Positions 1 through 10,872 of a stretch of 42,553 nucleotides of DNA are shown here, piece by piece (the stretch's first letter is position 1; every line of letters starts with the position of its first letter). Position numbers and translations under genes: made by a program. Origin of the DNA: Dinochytrium kinnereticum (Eukaryota > Chytridiomycota > Chytridiomycetes > Chytridiales > Chytridiaceae); NCBI GenBank assembly GCA_027604005.1, contig JADGJT010000184.1, forward strand, positions 1 through 42,553, in the 5' to 3' direction. The notes under the pieces are model-generated. The model worked only from the letters and a program-made list of their open reading frames with translations, did not search any database and was not told the DNA's origin.

Positions 1-3000
1 GAGCCCGGCCGTGACTGAGACCGTCACCGAGGTTGTGGAGGAGCCTGTCGTCGTTCCGGCTGTCGTTGAGGAGCCCTTGGCGCCTGCCGAGGAGGAGACT
101 GTCTCCATTGCTGTCCCCGAGACTGTGGTTGTTAATGAGACACCTGCCGTGACTCAGACCGTCACCGAGGTTGTTGAGGAGCCTATCGTCGTTCCCGCGG
201 TCGTTGAGGAGCCCTGTGCGCCTGCCGACGAGGAGACTGTCTCCATTGCTGTCCCCAAGACTATCGTTGTTGAGGAGAGCCTGGCCGTGACTGAGACCGT
301 CACCGAGGTTGTGGAGGAGACTGTCGTCGTTCCTGCGGTCATTGAGGAGCCTTGCACTCCTTCCGACGAGACTGTTCCCGAGGCTGTTCCCGAGACCGCT
401 GTTGTTGAGGAGACTGTCTACGAGACTGTGGTTGAGGAGATTGTTTTGGAGGAGAACGTCCCTGCGGTCGTTCAGGAGGCCTGTGCGCCTGCCGAGGAGG
501 AGACTGTCTCCATTGCTGTCCCCGAGACTGTGGTTGTTGAGGAGATCCCTGCCGTGACTGAGACCGTCACCGAGGTTGTGGAGGAGACTGTTTTCGTTCC
601 CGCTGTCGTTGAGGAGCCCTGCGCTCTTGCTGAGGAAGCTGTTGCCGAGATTGTTGAGGTTGCTTTTGATGAAACCCCTGCCAAGATTGAAGTTAGCCAT
701 ATTGACGGAACAGAATCTGCTATGACCACAGAATCGATTAAGAAGGGGTACTTCGAACGGATTGTCGAAAGCGTGACTTATACTGTGGATGCTGTTGGGG
801 ACGCTGCATACGATGCCGGAGAGGCCGTCGTCTCGACCTCTCGCAAAGTTATTCGGAGGATCACGAAGACGGTAATCATTGATGGTGTTGAAACCGAGGT
901 CGATGAAGAGATTGAGGTAGACGAGGATATCGAGAACGTTGAGGTACTTTTTTTCGACTTTTAATGACTTATTTTATATTTAGGAGGTTGCCGAGGTCGC
1001 AATCGCAGTTGCTGAGAATGCCGAGGTCAGCGAGACCGCCGAGACAACCGTAGAATCGACGGAGAAGAAGAGCTTCTTTGAGACGATTGTTGATGGCGTC
1101 TCTTATGCGGTCGACGCTGTTGGAGATGCGGCCTATGATGCAGGCGAGGCGGTTGTCTCGACCTCTCGCAAGGTTATCCGCAAGATCACTAAGACCGTTA
1201 TTATCGATGGTGTCGAGACTGAAGTTGAGGAGGAGATTGAGGAAATTTATCCTGTTCACGAGGTTATTTGTGGTTTTTTCCTTTTTTTGATTTTGTTATT
1301 TAGATGGGCAACTACGTTACCATCGTCTATTCTCTTAAATTGCTAATTATCCGTTTCTTACTCTTAAAACTTAGATTGATATTTCTGGCACTGCCGAGTA
1401 TAAAACCGATGCCATCGCTCCGGAAGGTTAGAATATTTCCAGTTCCTATTGTACTCTTGAAATCTTTTTTTGGTCTTTAATGTACGCTTTCCCTAGACGA
1501 AGTTGTCGAACAACCAATCAGTGAAGCCGAGATCATTCAGCAGGTCATCACTGACGGCGCTGTCCAAGTTCTACCTGAGGCCGAGACTGTGGTTACGGAG
1601 GAGACTATTTGCGCTTCTGCTGAGACCCTCATTACTGAGGCCTCCCCAAATGTTAAAGTTATTGACGTTGTTGAGGTCCTTGAAATTTCTGGCGTGCCAG
1701 ATGATGCCGTTCCTTTGGCCCCCACTGGAGAGGTCGAGATCGAGAAGACGAAGATAGTTGAAGATCCTGCTACAGAGATTCCTGCAGACGTGGTTGCTGA
1801 AGTTTCAGAGATACCTTCAGAAACCGCTTTATGCGCATCGGAATCCGTCGAGACTTTAGCATCCTCGGTTTCTGAGACTCTAAGAGTTCAGGAGACCGCA
1901 ATTGTATCAGAGACTCTAACTACTGCGATTGTGGCTGAGGAAATTCATAAGGTCACCGAAGCAGCCCTTGAGACTAAGTCGCAGATAGAGGTTTGTATTC
2001 TGTTGTAGCCAGTTTTCTTATGGTAATCCTTAGTCTGATACGGTTGAAATTGTTGCCGTTGACACTCAGGTTATTGAAACGGTACGGCTTACGGCCTCAT
2101 ATTATCTGACTTCACATCCGCGAATTTTTTTAAAAGTACTGATCCTTTTATTTTACAGGTTAATATCGAGGCTATTGATGAAAAGGCGAAGGATGAGGCA
2201 GGGTACAGGCCTTCAAAGAAAGAACGCCGTGCTTCCCGGGGTCTTGTAAACGCCATTACTTCTTATCTCTGGGGTGGAGGTCCCAGGAAAGCTACACCTG
2301 AGGCCAAGGTCGAGGCTACTTCGAGTTCGAGCCCGGGAAATCCTGCACCTACCGAGGAACAGGTCACTGAAGAGAAGGTAATGCTCTTTATCCTTAAAAC
2401 AATGCTCATGATATTTTTCAGGCGTCTAGCTTAAAGAAGAGTGAAGTGGAGATCTTGACATCCGCAGATGGGACAACCCTCTCCATTGAAGTTGAGGTTG
2501 AGAGTTTGGTTAATAGTACGGTCCAGTCGCCTGCAAACCCGTCAACTCCTGTTCGCCCTGCTGCCGGTGCCGAAATCCTCAAGGTGATTGATTTCAACAA
2601 GATCATAGCGCAAGAGGAAAGTGTCATCGAGACAGCAGAGATTGCTTCCATATCTGTTAAAACAATGATTGAGGTACTTGTGCTTTACGCATCCAATACG
2701 TTAAACTAGTTAGACTCCCACCGAAACCATCACCGAGACTGCCGGGGAGGTTTCTATCATCCCAACCATGGAGCAACCCTGCGCACCTGCCGAGGAGGAG
2801 ACTGTCTCCATTGCCGTCACAGAGGCTATGCTAGTTAATGAGACCTCTGGCGTTACTGAGACCGTTGCCGAGGTTGTGGAGGAGACTGTCCTCGCTCTGG
2901 CTGTTGACGAGACCTGCGCACCTGCTGAGACTGTTATCGAGGCTGTTAGAGAGACCGTCACTGTCGAGAAGGAGGTTCTTGCTGTGGCGGCTGAGACCGT

Positions 3001-6000
3001 TACCGAGATTGTGGAGGAGACTTTTGTCGTCCCTGTTGCTGAGGAGCCCTGCGCAACTGCGGAGGAGACCGTTATTGTCGAAGAGACTGTATACGAGACT
3101 GTTGTTGAGGAGGTTCTTCTTGAGGACACCGCCCCTGTCGTCGTTCAGGAGCCCTGCGCGCTTGCTGTGGAGGAGGCAGTCTCTATCGCCGTCCCCGAGA
3201 CTGTGGTTGTTGAGGAGTCCCCTGCCGGGATTGAGACCGTCACCCAGGTTGTGGAGGAGACTGTTGTCGTTCCGGCTGTCGTTGACGAGCCCTGCGCACC
3301 TGCTGAGGAGACCGTTGTCGAGGCCACCCCCTCGACCGTTGTTGTCGAGAAGGAGGTTCCTGCTGTTGCAGAGACCGTAGAGGAGACTATTGTCGTCCCT
3401 GTTGCTACTGAGCCCTGCACGCCTGCCGACGAGACTGTTGTCGAGGCTGTCCCTGAGACCGTTATTGTCGAGGAGACTACTGTGGTTGAGGAGGTTCTTC
3501 TTGAGGACACCGTCCCTGTGGTCGTTCAGGAGCCCTGTGCGCCTGCTGTGGAGGAGACTGTCTCCATCGCCGTCCCGGAGACTGTGGTTGTTGAGGAGAC
3601 CCCTGCCGTGACTGAGACGGTCACCGAGGTTGTGGAGGAGACAGTTATCGTTCCGGCTGTTGTTGAGGAGCCCTGCTCACCTGCTGAGGAGACCGTTGTC
3701 GAGGCTGTTCCCGAGACGGTTGTCGTCGGGGAGACTGTCTATGAGACTGTAGTTGAGGAGGTTGTTTTGGAGGAGAACGTCCCTGCGGTCGTTGAGGAGC
3801 CCTGTACGCCTGCCGAGCAGCAGACTGTGGTTATTGAGGAGACTCCGGCCGTGATTGAGGCCGTCTCCGAGGCTGTGGAGGAGACTGTTGTCGTCCCTGT
3901 CGCGGAGGAGCCCTGCGCCACTGTAGAGGAGACTGTCTCTATCGCCGTCCCCGAGACTGTCGTTGTTGAGGAGACCCCTGCCGTAACTGAGACCGTTACC
4001 GAGGTTGTGAAGGAGACTGTCGTCGTTCCCGCTGTCGTTGAGGAGCCCTGCGCTCTTGCTGAGGAGGCTGTTGCCGAGATTGTTGAGGTTGCTTTCGATG
4101 AAACCCCTGCCGAGATTGAAGTTAGCCATATTGACGGAACAGAATCTGCTAAGACCACAGAATCGATTAAGAAGGGATACTTCGAACGGATTGTCGAAGG
4201 CGTAACTTATGCTGTGGATGCTGTTGGGGATGCTGCATACGATGCCGGAGAGGCCGTCGTCTCGACCTCTCGCAAAGTTATTCGGAGGATCACGAAGACC
4301 GTAATCATTGATGGTGTTGAAACCGAGGTCGATGAAGAGATTGAGGTAGACGAGGATTTTGAGAACGTTGAGGTGCTTTTTTTTGAATTTCAATGACTAA
4401 TTTTATGTTTAGGAGGCTGCCGAGGTCGGAATCGCAGTTGCTGAGAATTCCGATGTCAGCGAGACGGTCGAGACAACCGTTGAATCGACGGAGAAGAAGA
4501 GCTTCTTTGAGACGATTGTTGATGGGGTCTCTTATGCGGTCGACGCTGTTGGAGATGCGGCCTATGATGCAGGCGAGGCCGTTGTCTCGACCTCTCGCAA
4601 GGTTATCCGCAAAATCACTAAGACCGTTATTATCGATGGTGTCGAGACTGAAGTTGAGGAGGAGGTTGAAGTGGGAGAGAGTGACATGCCTGAGGTAAAA
4701 CATTTTTGCAGTGTATAATTAACTCGATAAGTCGGCCGAGACTGTTAGCGAAACGATTGTTATTGAAGCGGCTGATGGCAACCCCTCCGCAGCGTTCAAT
4801 GAATCCATTGACACAGTTCTGAACGATTTGATCCAAGAGGCATCCGAGACGAAGAGGGTCGAGAAAACTTCGTCTAAAAAAGTTATTCGAAAGACAATCA
4901 CTACCGTTACCGTCGACGGTATCGAAGCTGAGGTTGAGGAAGAAGTTGAAGTTGACGTGGATGAGGCTGAGGTTTGTCTATTGGTCTGATGGGTCTTCTG
5001 ATTTTTTTCTTAGGTGGATGTTGCTGTTAAGACCATTGTGGCTGAGACCGTAGAGAATGCCTGCAAAGCATCTGCTAAGCCTAAACAGACTAAAAAGGTA
5101 ACACGCAAAGTTATGAGGACTATTTTGGTCAATGGTGTTGATACTGAGACCGAGGAGGAGCCTGCTGTGGTAGACCTACTTATGAGGCTCTGTTGCTAAC
5201 ACTTATCTCAGACAACGGTGGAAGGCAGCTCTAATACTGTAAGCAAGCCGGTTGAGACTGTTGAAGTAGTAGAATATGTTACCGTCATTGAGGATCACAT
5301 GCCAGCTGAGACTGCCTTGCCAACTATCGTAAGTGTTTATTTTTACTATATATCCTTTTTTATTCAATTATGTGGTTATCGCCGCTTGTTTTGTTGTCTT
5401 TCTCACTTTACCTTTAGGAAGTATCGGCTGAAGTGGGGCAGCCCGATGAGTCTAAGACATCTACGACTGAGAAGACTTGCAGGAGAAGCTTTTTGCAGTA
5501 CCTTGTCGAGGAAGTTGAAGATGCTGCGACATCTGCTACTGCTGTCGTGTCAAACGCTCTTTCTTTTACCCGAAGCAGACCATCTTCTCCTCAGCCCGCC
5601 TCGTCTGCAGAGTGTAAGGATGCGGCACCAGTAAGTTTTTGTTTCCACTCTGTGCGTTTTTGGCGTTCTAATGACTTTTTTTTTGCAGGCTCAGGTCACT
5701 GTAAGCGAGAGCGAAACGGATAACATTGCGGCAGCTATTGCTGTTGCTGTGGAGGAGAAGCTTGAGACTGCGCCTGCTTCACCGACTGATACAAATCAGG
5801 ACGCAGCCGCCTCTGACGCCTGTCAGGCTGATGCGAGCCCTTCAGCTGATACATCGCCAGCGACCCCTCCACCAGAAACAGTCGAGGAGATTCCCGTCCC
5901 AGCCGTGTCTGTTGCCAAGCGTAAGGGTTTCTTCCAGTCCTTCTTTGAGGGTGTGGAAGGTGCTGTTACTGGAACCTTTATCCGCGAGAAGAAGCCTGCT

Positions 6001-6879
6001 GCTGCGCCTGCTACCCCTCCCATGTCACCGGCCTTAAAGCGCCAGCCCTCTCTAGGCACTGTCTCGGCACCCGCCGTACGATCAAAGGAGCATGGTCCCC
6101 CAGTTCCGATTTCGGCCGTGACTGCCGCTGTTCGCGCCACAAATCCTATCTTAGATGAGCTTTTGCACGCCATTGAGCTCATTCAAAATGATGACCCCTC
6201 CCTGACGAGCCTTGACTTAAGCAACTGTAATGTATTCACCGTAAGCCATGGAACCGCTTTGGCGGAGGCTCTTGCCAACAATACCCATGTAAAGGAGATA
6301 TACTTGAAGAACACCAAGCTTCAAAGCATTACTGCCTTTGAGATTGCAAAGGTAACACTTTTTGCTTTTTCTGATCACGTCTTTTCACATTTCTCTTAAA
6401 TAACCTCATGATTTATTTTTTATCGTTACAGGCTTTGAAGAAGAACTCCTCCGTGGAAATTCTTGACCTTGAGAGCAATCTTATCGCTCCGGCTGGGGTA
6501 TGAGTCCAAAACATTATAATATTTCATTATTTCACACACTGACATCTTCCTCGCCCTTCCACCGTAGATCAAGGCGCTCGCTGAATGCCTCTCGGAGAAC
6601 AGCACACTTACCGAGCTCAACTTAAACAACCAAAAATCGCCTGCTGGAACTGATGCCGAGCAAGCGTTTTCAAAAGCGCTACAAAAGAACGAAACGTATG
6701 TACTTGCCTGTCTGCAACCATGAATGCCATATTCTAACAACGCATTTTTCTCTTTGTTTTGTAGACTTCTGAAGCTTTCGCTACAGATCAGGGACAACGC
6801 ATCTCGTAATTCGATTGACCGCTGCATTTCTCGCAACAAGGATTTGGCCCGTAAGCGCAAGAATGGTGTTGCTAAGTAA
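1..6879 (+). CDS. Val/Glu/Thr/Pro repeat protein with C-terminal tropomodulin-like domain (5' partial)
   Basis: Open at the left edge; at least 1974 residues are visible. Exons: <2-943, 984-1262, 1375-1426, 1497-1990, 2034-2081, 2159-2377, 2422-2673, 2714-4372, 4413-4694, 4732-4971, 5014-5169, 5212-5328, 5418-5630, 5689-6351, 6432-6497, 6568-6695, 6765-6879 (TAA). The frame stays open across every junction; a 12-base exon at 1304-1315 is possible. Most of the protein is acidic, disordered-looking V/E/T/P repeats with one EEPCAPAEE-like Cys motif per unit. Between them lie copies of a helical module (FFETIVDGVSYAVDAVGDAA, then SRKVIRKITKTVIIDGVETE). From about 6120 the end resembles the leucine-rich C-terminal half of tropomodulin: LDLSNCN, ALANNTHVKEIYLKNTKL, VEILDLESNLIAPAGIKAL, LTELNLNNQ, ALQKNETLLKLSL, closing NKDLARKRK. 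Tropomodulins cap actin pointed ends; the tropomyosin-binding N-terminal half is not seen. An actin role is inferred. Confidence 0.85.
11..640 (+). repeat. 46-residue (about 138-bp) V/E/T/P coding repeats, first block
   Basis: Inside the first exon, units read roughly TETVTEVVEETVVVPAVVEE, then PCAPAEEETVSIAVPETVVV, then EETPAV. About four full or partial units follow each other, one with an inserted VYETVVEEIVLEENVPAVVQ stretch. One Cys occurs per unit, except the first, where Leu replaces it (EEPLAPAEE). Antisense frames of this block give spurious Ser/Thr-rich ORFs. Confidence 0.9.
490..1240 (+). repeat. Intragenic segmental duplication, copy A (exon-intron-exon)
   Basis: This stretch matches 3919-4669 collinearly at a constant offset of 3429 bases, including the 40-base intron (944-983 against 4373-4412). 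By eye, about 12 of 303 exon bases (641-943) and about 6 of 40 intron bases differ between the copies. It holds two copies of the helical module, at about 740-925 and 1065-1240. Confidence 0.88.
2714..4060 (+). repeat. V/E/T/P coding repeats, second block
   Basis: The largest exon carries eleven Cys motifs of the type E-P-C-(A/T/S)-x-A (for example EQPCAPAEE, TEPCTPADE, EEPCSPAEE, EEPCALAEE). They are separated by Val/Glu/Thr stretches such as ETVVVEETPAVTETVTEVVE. Units vary in length through nested insertions and deletions, as expected for repeats evolving by unequal exchange. Confidence 0.9.
3919..4669 (+). repeat. Intragenic segmental duplication, copy B (exon-intron-exon)
   Basis: Partner of 490-1240 at offset 3429. 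It encodes the same pair of modules, starting KKGYFERIVEGV (about 4169) and KKSFFETIVDGV (about 4494), with an intron of the same length in the same place. Similarity fades after about 4669, where the copies end in different acidic tails. Confidence 0.88.
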
Positions 6880-7345
6880 TGCTTCTGAGAAATTGTGGTG
6901 TGCTTTCTAGCCGATAACGAAATTTTCTTTTTACTTTGTCATCTTTTTTTCATCTCTTTATTTTTATCAATTCTCTTTCAGTTTCCCAATGCTTTTTCCC
7001 CTGCCTGCCCTCATTTTCCCTCAAAGCCTCATGAATTTGTTTGCTCTTCCCCCCCATCACTTTTCTGCCTCCAAGCCTATATATCTGTTGCAGAGAGATT
7101 TTGCACTGAAGTGGATGTTGAGCTCAGCATTTGCAATTATTTTCAATTGTCTGAAGTCAATAGTTGTTGCTCTGAAAGTACCGTGATCTGCGCCTGTCTT
7201 TGTTTTCTAGCACGATCAGACGCGCTGTCGCGTCGCGTCGTGATGGCTTCCCTTCAATCCATCGCCCACATACTGAGCCTGACAAACAGCGAACTGTCGC
7301 ACAGTTGAGCCCTTCATTTCTGTGCAGCTTTCGACCGCTATTGTA
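6880..7345. other. Intergenic spacer upstream of the sulfate permease
   Basis: 466 bases between the stop of the repeat protein and the permease ATG. The first half is pyrimidine-rich. A 137-codon open frame at 6895-7308 has no recognisable features. The region probably holds the 3' end of one transcript and the promoter and 5' leader of the next; I see no specific element. Confidence 0.5.
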
Positions 7346-10300
7346 ATGCCGTCGTCGACCGAGTCCAGCCCACTGCTGGGACCTGGCGAAGCTCATACGC
7401 AGGCGGAGCAGCTGCATCAGAATCTTCAGCATCCGCACGACAGGATTTTGACCGCCAGTACCGGTGACTCCCTGCAGCGTCATCATCTCAGGCTCCAGCT
7501 CGGATCTCCGGTGGATGTGGATGACCGGCAGCCGGTGGATGACATCTGGGGCGATGACATGCAGGGTGGAGATGCCGAGCAGGATGCACTCTGGCCTGAG
7601 CCAGGTCCTGGACGTGAGTTGTCTACCGAATTCAAACTTTTGGATTCTGTCTTGCCCGCATGAATGGATGGTTATGAGTTTATGGCCGCGAATCCTCGAC
7701 TTTATTGGGAAAGAACACCGATCAGTTCTTCGGGACCTGCCCCATAAATATAAGTCTAACTTTCTGTTTTATTATTTCTTGGTCATGTTCATCCCTTTGT
7801 CGACATCGCAACCTTTGCCTGCTAGAACCACCATTTTCAAAAGATAAGCTCCGGAAGCTGTTCTGGACCCGACTGCGTTACTACATACCTGTCATCGGAT
7901 GGCTTCCTCAGTATAATATTGTAGAGAACCTCCAGTCAGATATTATCGCCGGCATAACCGTAGCATGCCTTCTCATTCCACAGGGTCTTTCCTATGCTCA
8001 GGCGTTGGTGAAGATCCCACCTGTTTACGGGTTGTATACCTGCCTTGTTCCGTTGATTATTTATTCTCTTCTTGGGACCTCTCGGTGAGCATTTTCTTTT
8101 TTTTGAAATGCCGAGTTCACTGACAGATTTTTTAACTATTTACACTTTGATGCTTTCAGCCAGCTGGCTGTAGGCCCTGAGGCTTTGGTATCTATATTGG
8201 TTGGTGCTGCCATCAAAGAAAAATCGGGCCTGAAGATTGGACCTCCCAGTGGAGGCGAAGGAGAAGGGTCGGAAGATGCAGTCCATATGACAGATAATGT
8301 TGCCGAAAACATTGCGATCGCAAACCTCATGTGTCTCATGGTCGGACTCTTCACATCCATACTTGGATTTTTTCGGCTTGGCTTCCTCGACTCTGTTCTC
8401 TCTCGAGCCCTGCTGAGAGGATTCGTCACCGCCGTTGCCTTTGTCGTTATGATTGATTTGTCTGGAAGCCTGCTTGGCCTTCCTCCTCTTCCCAGTGAGC
8501 AGGAGGCGCATCTCTCGCCCATTGAAAGGGCGCTCATCACCCTCAGAAGTCTTGGAAGTGCTCATGTGCCAACCACAGTCATTTCGCTTATCAGCATCAG
8601 CTTCTTGGCTGGTGCCAAAGTCTTTAAAGCCAAATTGAAAGAGTATAAGGTGCTTCAGCTTTTGCCCGAGATCTTGATATTGGTTGTCACTTCAACTCTC
8701 CTCTGCGGAGTCTTCCGATGGGATAATTACAACGTCGAGATTTTAAAGGATGTAAAGGGTGGATTGATAGCCCCAGCTCTACCTTCGATATCGATCGCAA
8801 AGGTCCGCTACTATCTCATTTCGGCCATTCTCATTTCAGTTATTGGCTTTGTCGAATCAATCGTCGTGGCTAAGACGTATGCTACCAAACACAACTATGC
8901 GGTTTCCCCCAATCGCGAACTGGTAGCCTTGGGAGTGGCGAACACTTTTGGCTCTTTTTTTGGAGCATGGCCAGCTTTTGGGTCTCTTGGCCGGTCGGCG
9001 GTCAACGACTCAACGGGTGCAAAGACGCAGGTGGCGGGATTCGTTACCGGAATTATTATCTTCATTGCTATTGTTGCCTTGCTGCCCCTCTTCTACTTTT
9101 TGCCCAAGGCTGTTTGTAGTTCTATAATTGTTGTCGCGGCGGTCAAGCTAATTGAGATGCACGATGTGTATTTCATTTTGAGGTTAAGGGCGTGGAAGGA
9201 CCTGGGGCTTTTGCTGATGACGTTTCTTTCAACGCTGCTTATTTCTATTGAGGTTGGAACCCTTATCAGCATCGGCACCTCATTGCTGTTGGTTATTAAG
9301 CACACAACCAAGGTATTACATAATAATGCATTTATTTTTGCTTTCTTTGCATTTGGGATGGCCATAACCTTGCACCTTTTTAAAAGACCAGAATTGCTGT
9401 TCTTGGGCGAGCCTTTGTGGTCGATCCCAAATCGGGTCAGGTGAAGACGAAGTTCCGTTCTATTACCGAGGCTGGTAAGGTAGAGCCCATCGAAGGAGCC
9501 CTTGTTATACGAATTGAGGAAGGCCTATTTTTTGGAAACACTGGCCAGCTTAAGGATCGTCTGAAACGTGTTGAGATGTACGGTGAGCTTGGCGTTCATC
9601 CCGGAGAAATGCCAAGGCAACGGACTCCAGCCTCTTCGACAACCGTAGCGAATTCGAGCTTCCCATCTTCGAGGAATGATTCGATGGCATTTTCTGCAAC
9701 CCCGGACTTTGTGATGCAAGATTCTGGAGTTAGGGGAGTAGAGGAGGAGGGACGCAAACCGCCTTCACCCGAGTCGAGTTTGACGAGTCATATCAACGGC
9801 GTTATTTTTGATATAGGCGCGATGAATGGAATTGATGCCACGTAAGTCTTTTGCTTCAATCTCATCTGTCCAAATTCTTCTCCCTTTTATCTTCCCGATG
9901 TTGATGTATGTGATTTATTTTAACTTGTTCTTTCGGTGTAGGGCCACACAAACCTTGATAGAAATAGTCGAATCATATCACCAGCGCAATATTGCAGTGT
10001 GTTTTGTCAAGCTGAGGGATAGCTGCAAGCCTCTGTTCTTGCGATCTGGCCTCTGGGGGCTTGTAGGGATGGATCACTTTTTTGACAAGATTCGAGATGC
10101 TCTCAACTATCTCCGTGAGAACGACCGCATTCAAACCTCTTCGCCGCATCCATCAAGTGACCATATCTCCCCTACTTTTTACGATCCATCTCAAGGCGCT
10201 TCCCTAAGTGGTGGTTCTGGGTCATTCGCTGGCATTCCAGCCGCATTTACTGTCGGAAGCTGGGATCCGAAGGCCATACTGTTCGCTCCTGGTCCTGGGC

Positions 10301-10632
10301 TTGCAGATTTCAGCCAGACTGAAAGTGCTAATTCGAGCGATGCCGATAATGTTGGGATAGGGGGGCCTGGGACTGCTCATGGGACATTCCGAAAAGTTGG
10401 GCCAGCGGCCAGGCTGGGCAACGGTGCTGCCACAGGGCGCCGCCCGCTTTACCCTCGAGTCGTGGCTTCCGGAAACAGCGTGGCAAGTACGGGCACTTTG
10501 AGTGGTCCTTCTCGTAGAAGGGGCGGGGAAGATATTGTTGACATTTTTAGCGACTCAGAGTATGAGGACAATGCCCGGATAGAGGGCGACGATGAGGAGA
10601 CAGTCGGGTCTGACGTTTGGAATCGGCGATAG
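7346..10632 (+). CDS. SulP family sulfate permease with STAS domain
   Basis: Plasma-membrane or vacuolar anion transporter, probably for sulfate. Exons 7346-7613, 7826-8084, 8160-9312, 9387-9841, 9942-10632 join in frame to 941 residues. After a hydrophilic N-terminus with a dileucine-type SSPLLGP motif, the SulP core starts near residue 95. It shows the signature region SDIIAGITVACLLIPQGLSY, then RQLAVGPEALVSILVG and the later transmembrane blocks (FGAWPAFGSLGRSAVND, LPKAVCSSIIVVAAVKL). The STAS domain runs from about residue 590 to 780: GALVIRIEEGLFFGNTGQLK, a polar insertion of roughly 80 residues, then VIFDIGAMNGIDATATQTL and LVGMDHFF. A tail of about 150 residues is Ser/Gly-rich and ends acidic. 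The ATG at 7346 fits this family's N-terminus and has no competing in-frame ATG before the first donor. Family confident; substrate inferred. Confidence 0.93.
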
Positions 10633-10646
10633 AGACGTGGGAAGTT

Positions 10647-10872
10647 ATTATTCACTATGGTTTCTTTGTTTATACCTGAAATCTTATTCATATTTGTTCC
10701 TCTTCTTCTTCCCCTTTGTTTTGCTGTTTCTGCCTATTGGCATTTTCGTTTTGTTTCTCATTATTCACCATGGTTTCTTTGTTTATACCTGAAATCTTAT
10801 TCATATTAGTTCCTCTTCTTCTTCCCCTTTGTTTTGCTGTTTCTGTCTATTGGCATTTTTGTTTTGTTTCTC
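10647..10872 (+). repeat. 113-bp direct tandem duplication
   Basis: Two adjacent units, 10647-10759 and 10760-10872, start ATTATTCAC(T/C)ATGG and differ at only a few bases. They lie just 3' of the permease stop, probably in its 3' UTR. Small open frames repeat across both units, but the pyrimidine-rich content does not look coding. A possible polyadenylation signal, AATAAA, follows at about 10883. Confidence 0.9.

Noticed and set aside
154..729. Ser/Thr-rich open frames on the minus strand (also 2710-3129, 3145-3510, 3739-4158)
   Set aside because: They are the antisense of the Val/Glu/Thr repeats; GTC/GAG codon repeats read backwards give Ser/Thr strings. The plus strand splices coherently and ends in a recognisable domain.
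2838..3611. Leu/Arg/Ser-rich frames on the plus strand (2838-3380, 3390-3611, also 309-557)
   Set aside because: Frame-shifted readings of the same repeat, with no start context or domain.
6895..7308. 137-codon open frame before the permease
   Set aside because: Pyrimidine-rich composition, no domain, and it overlaps the likely promoter/leader.
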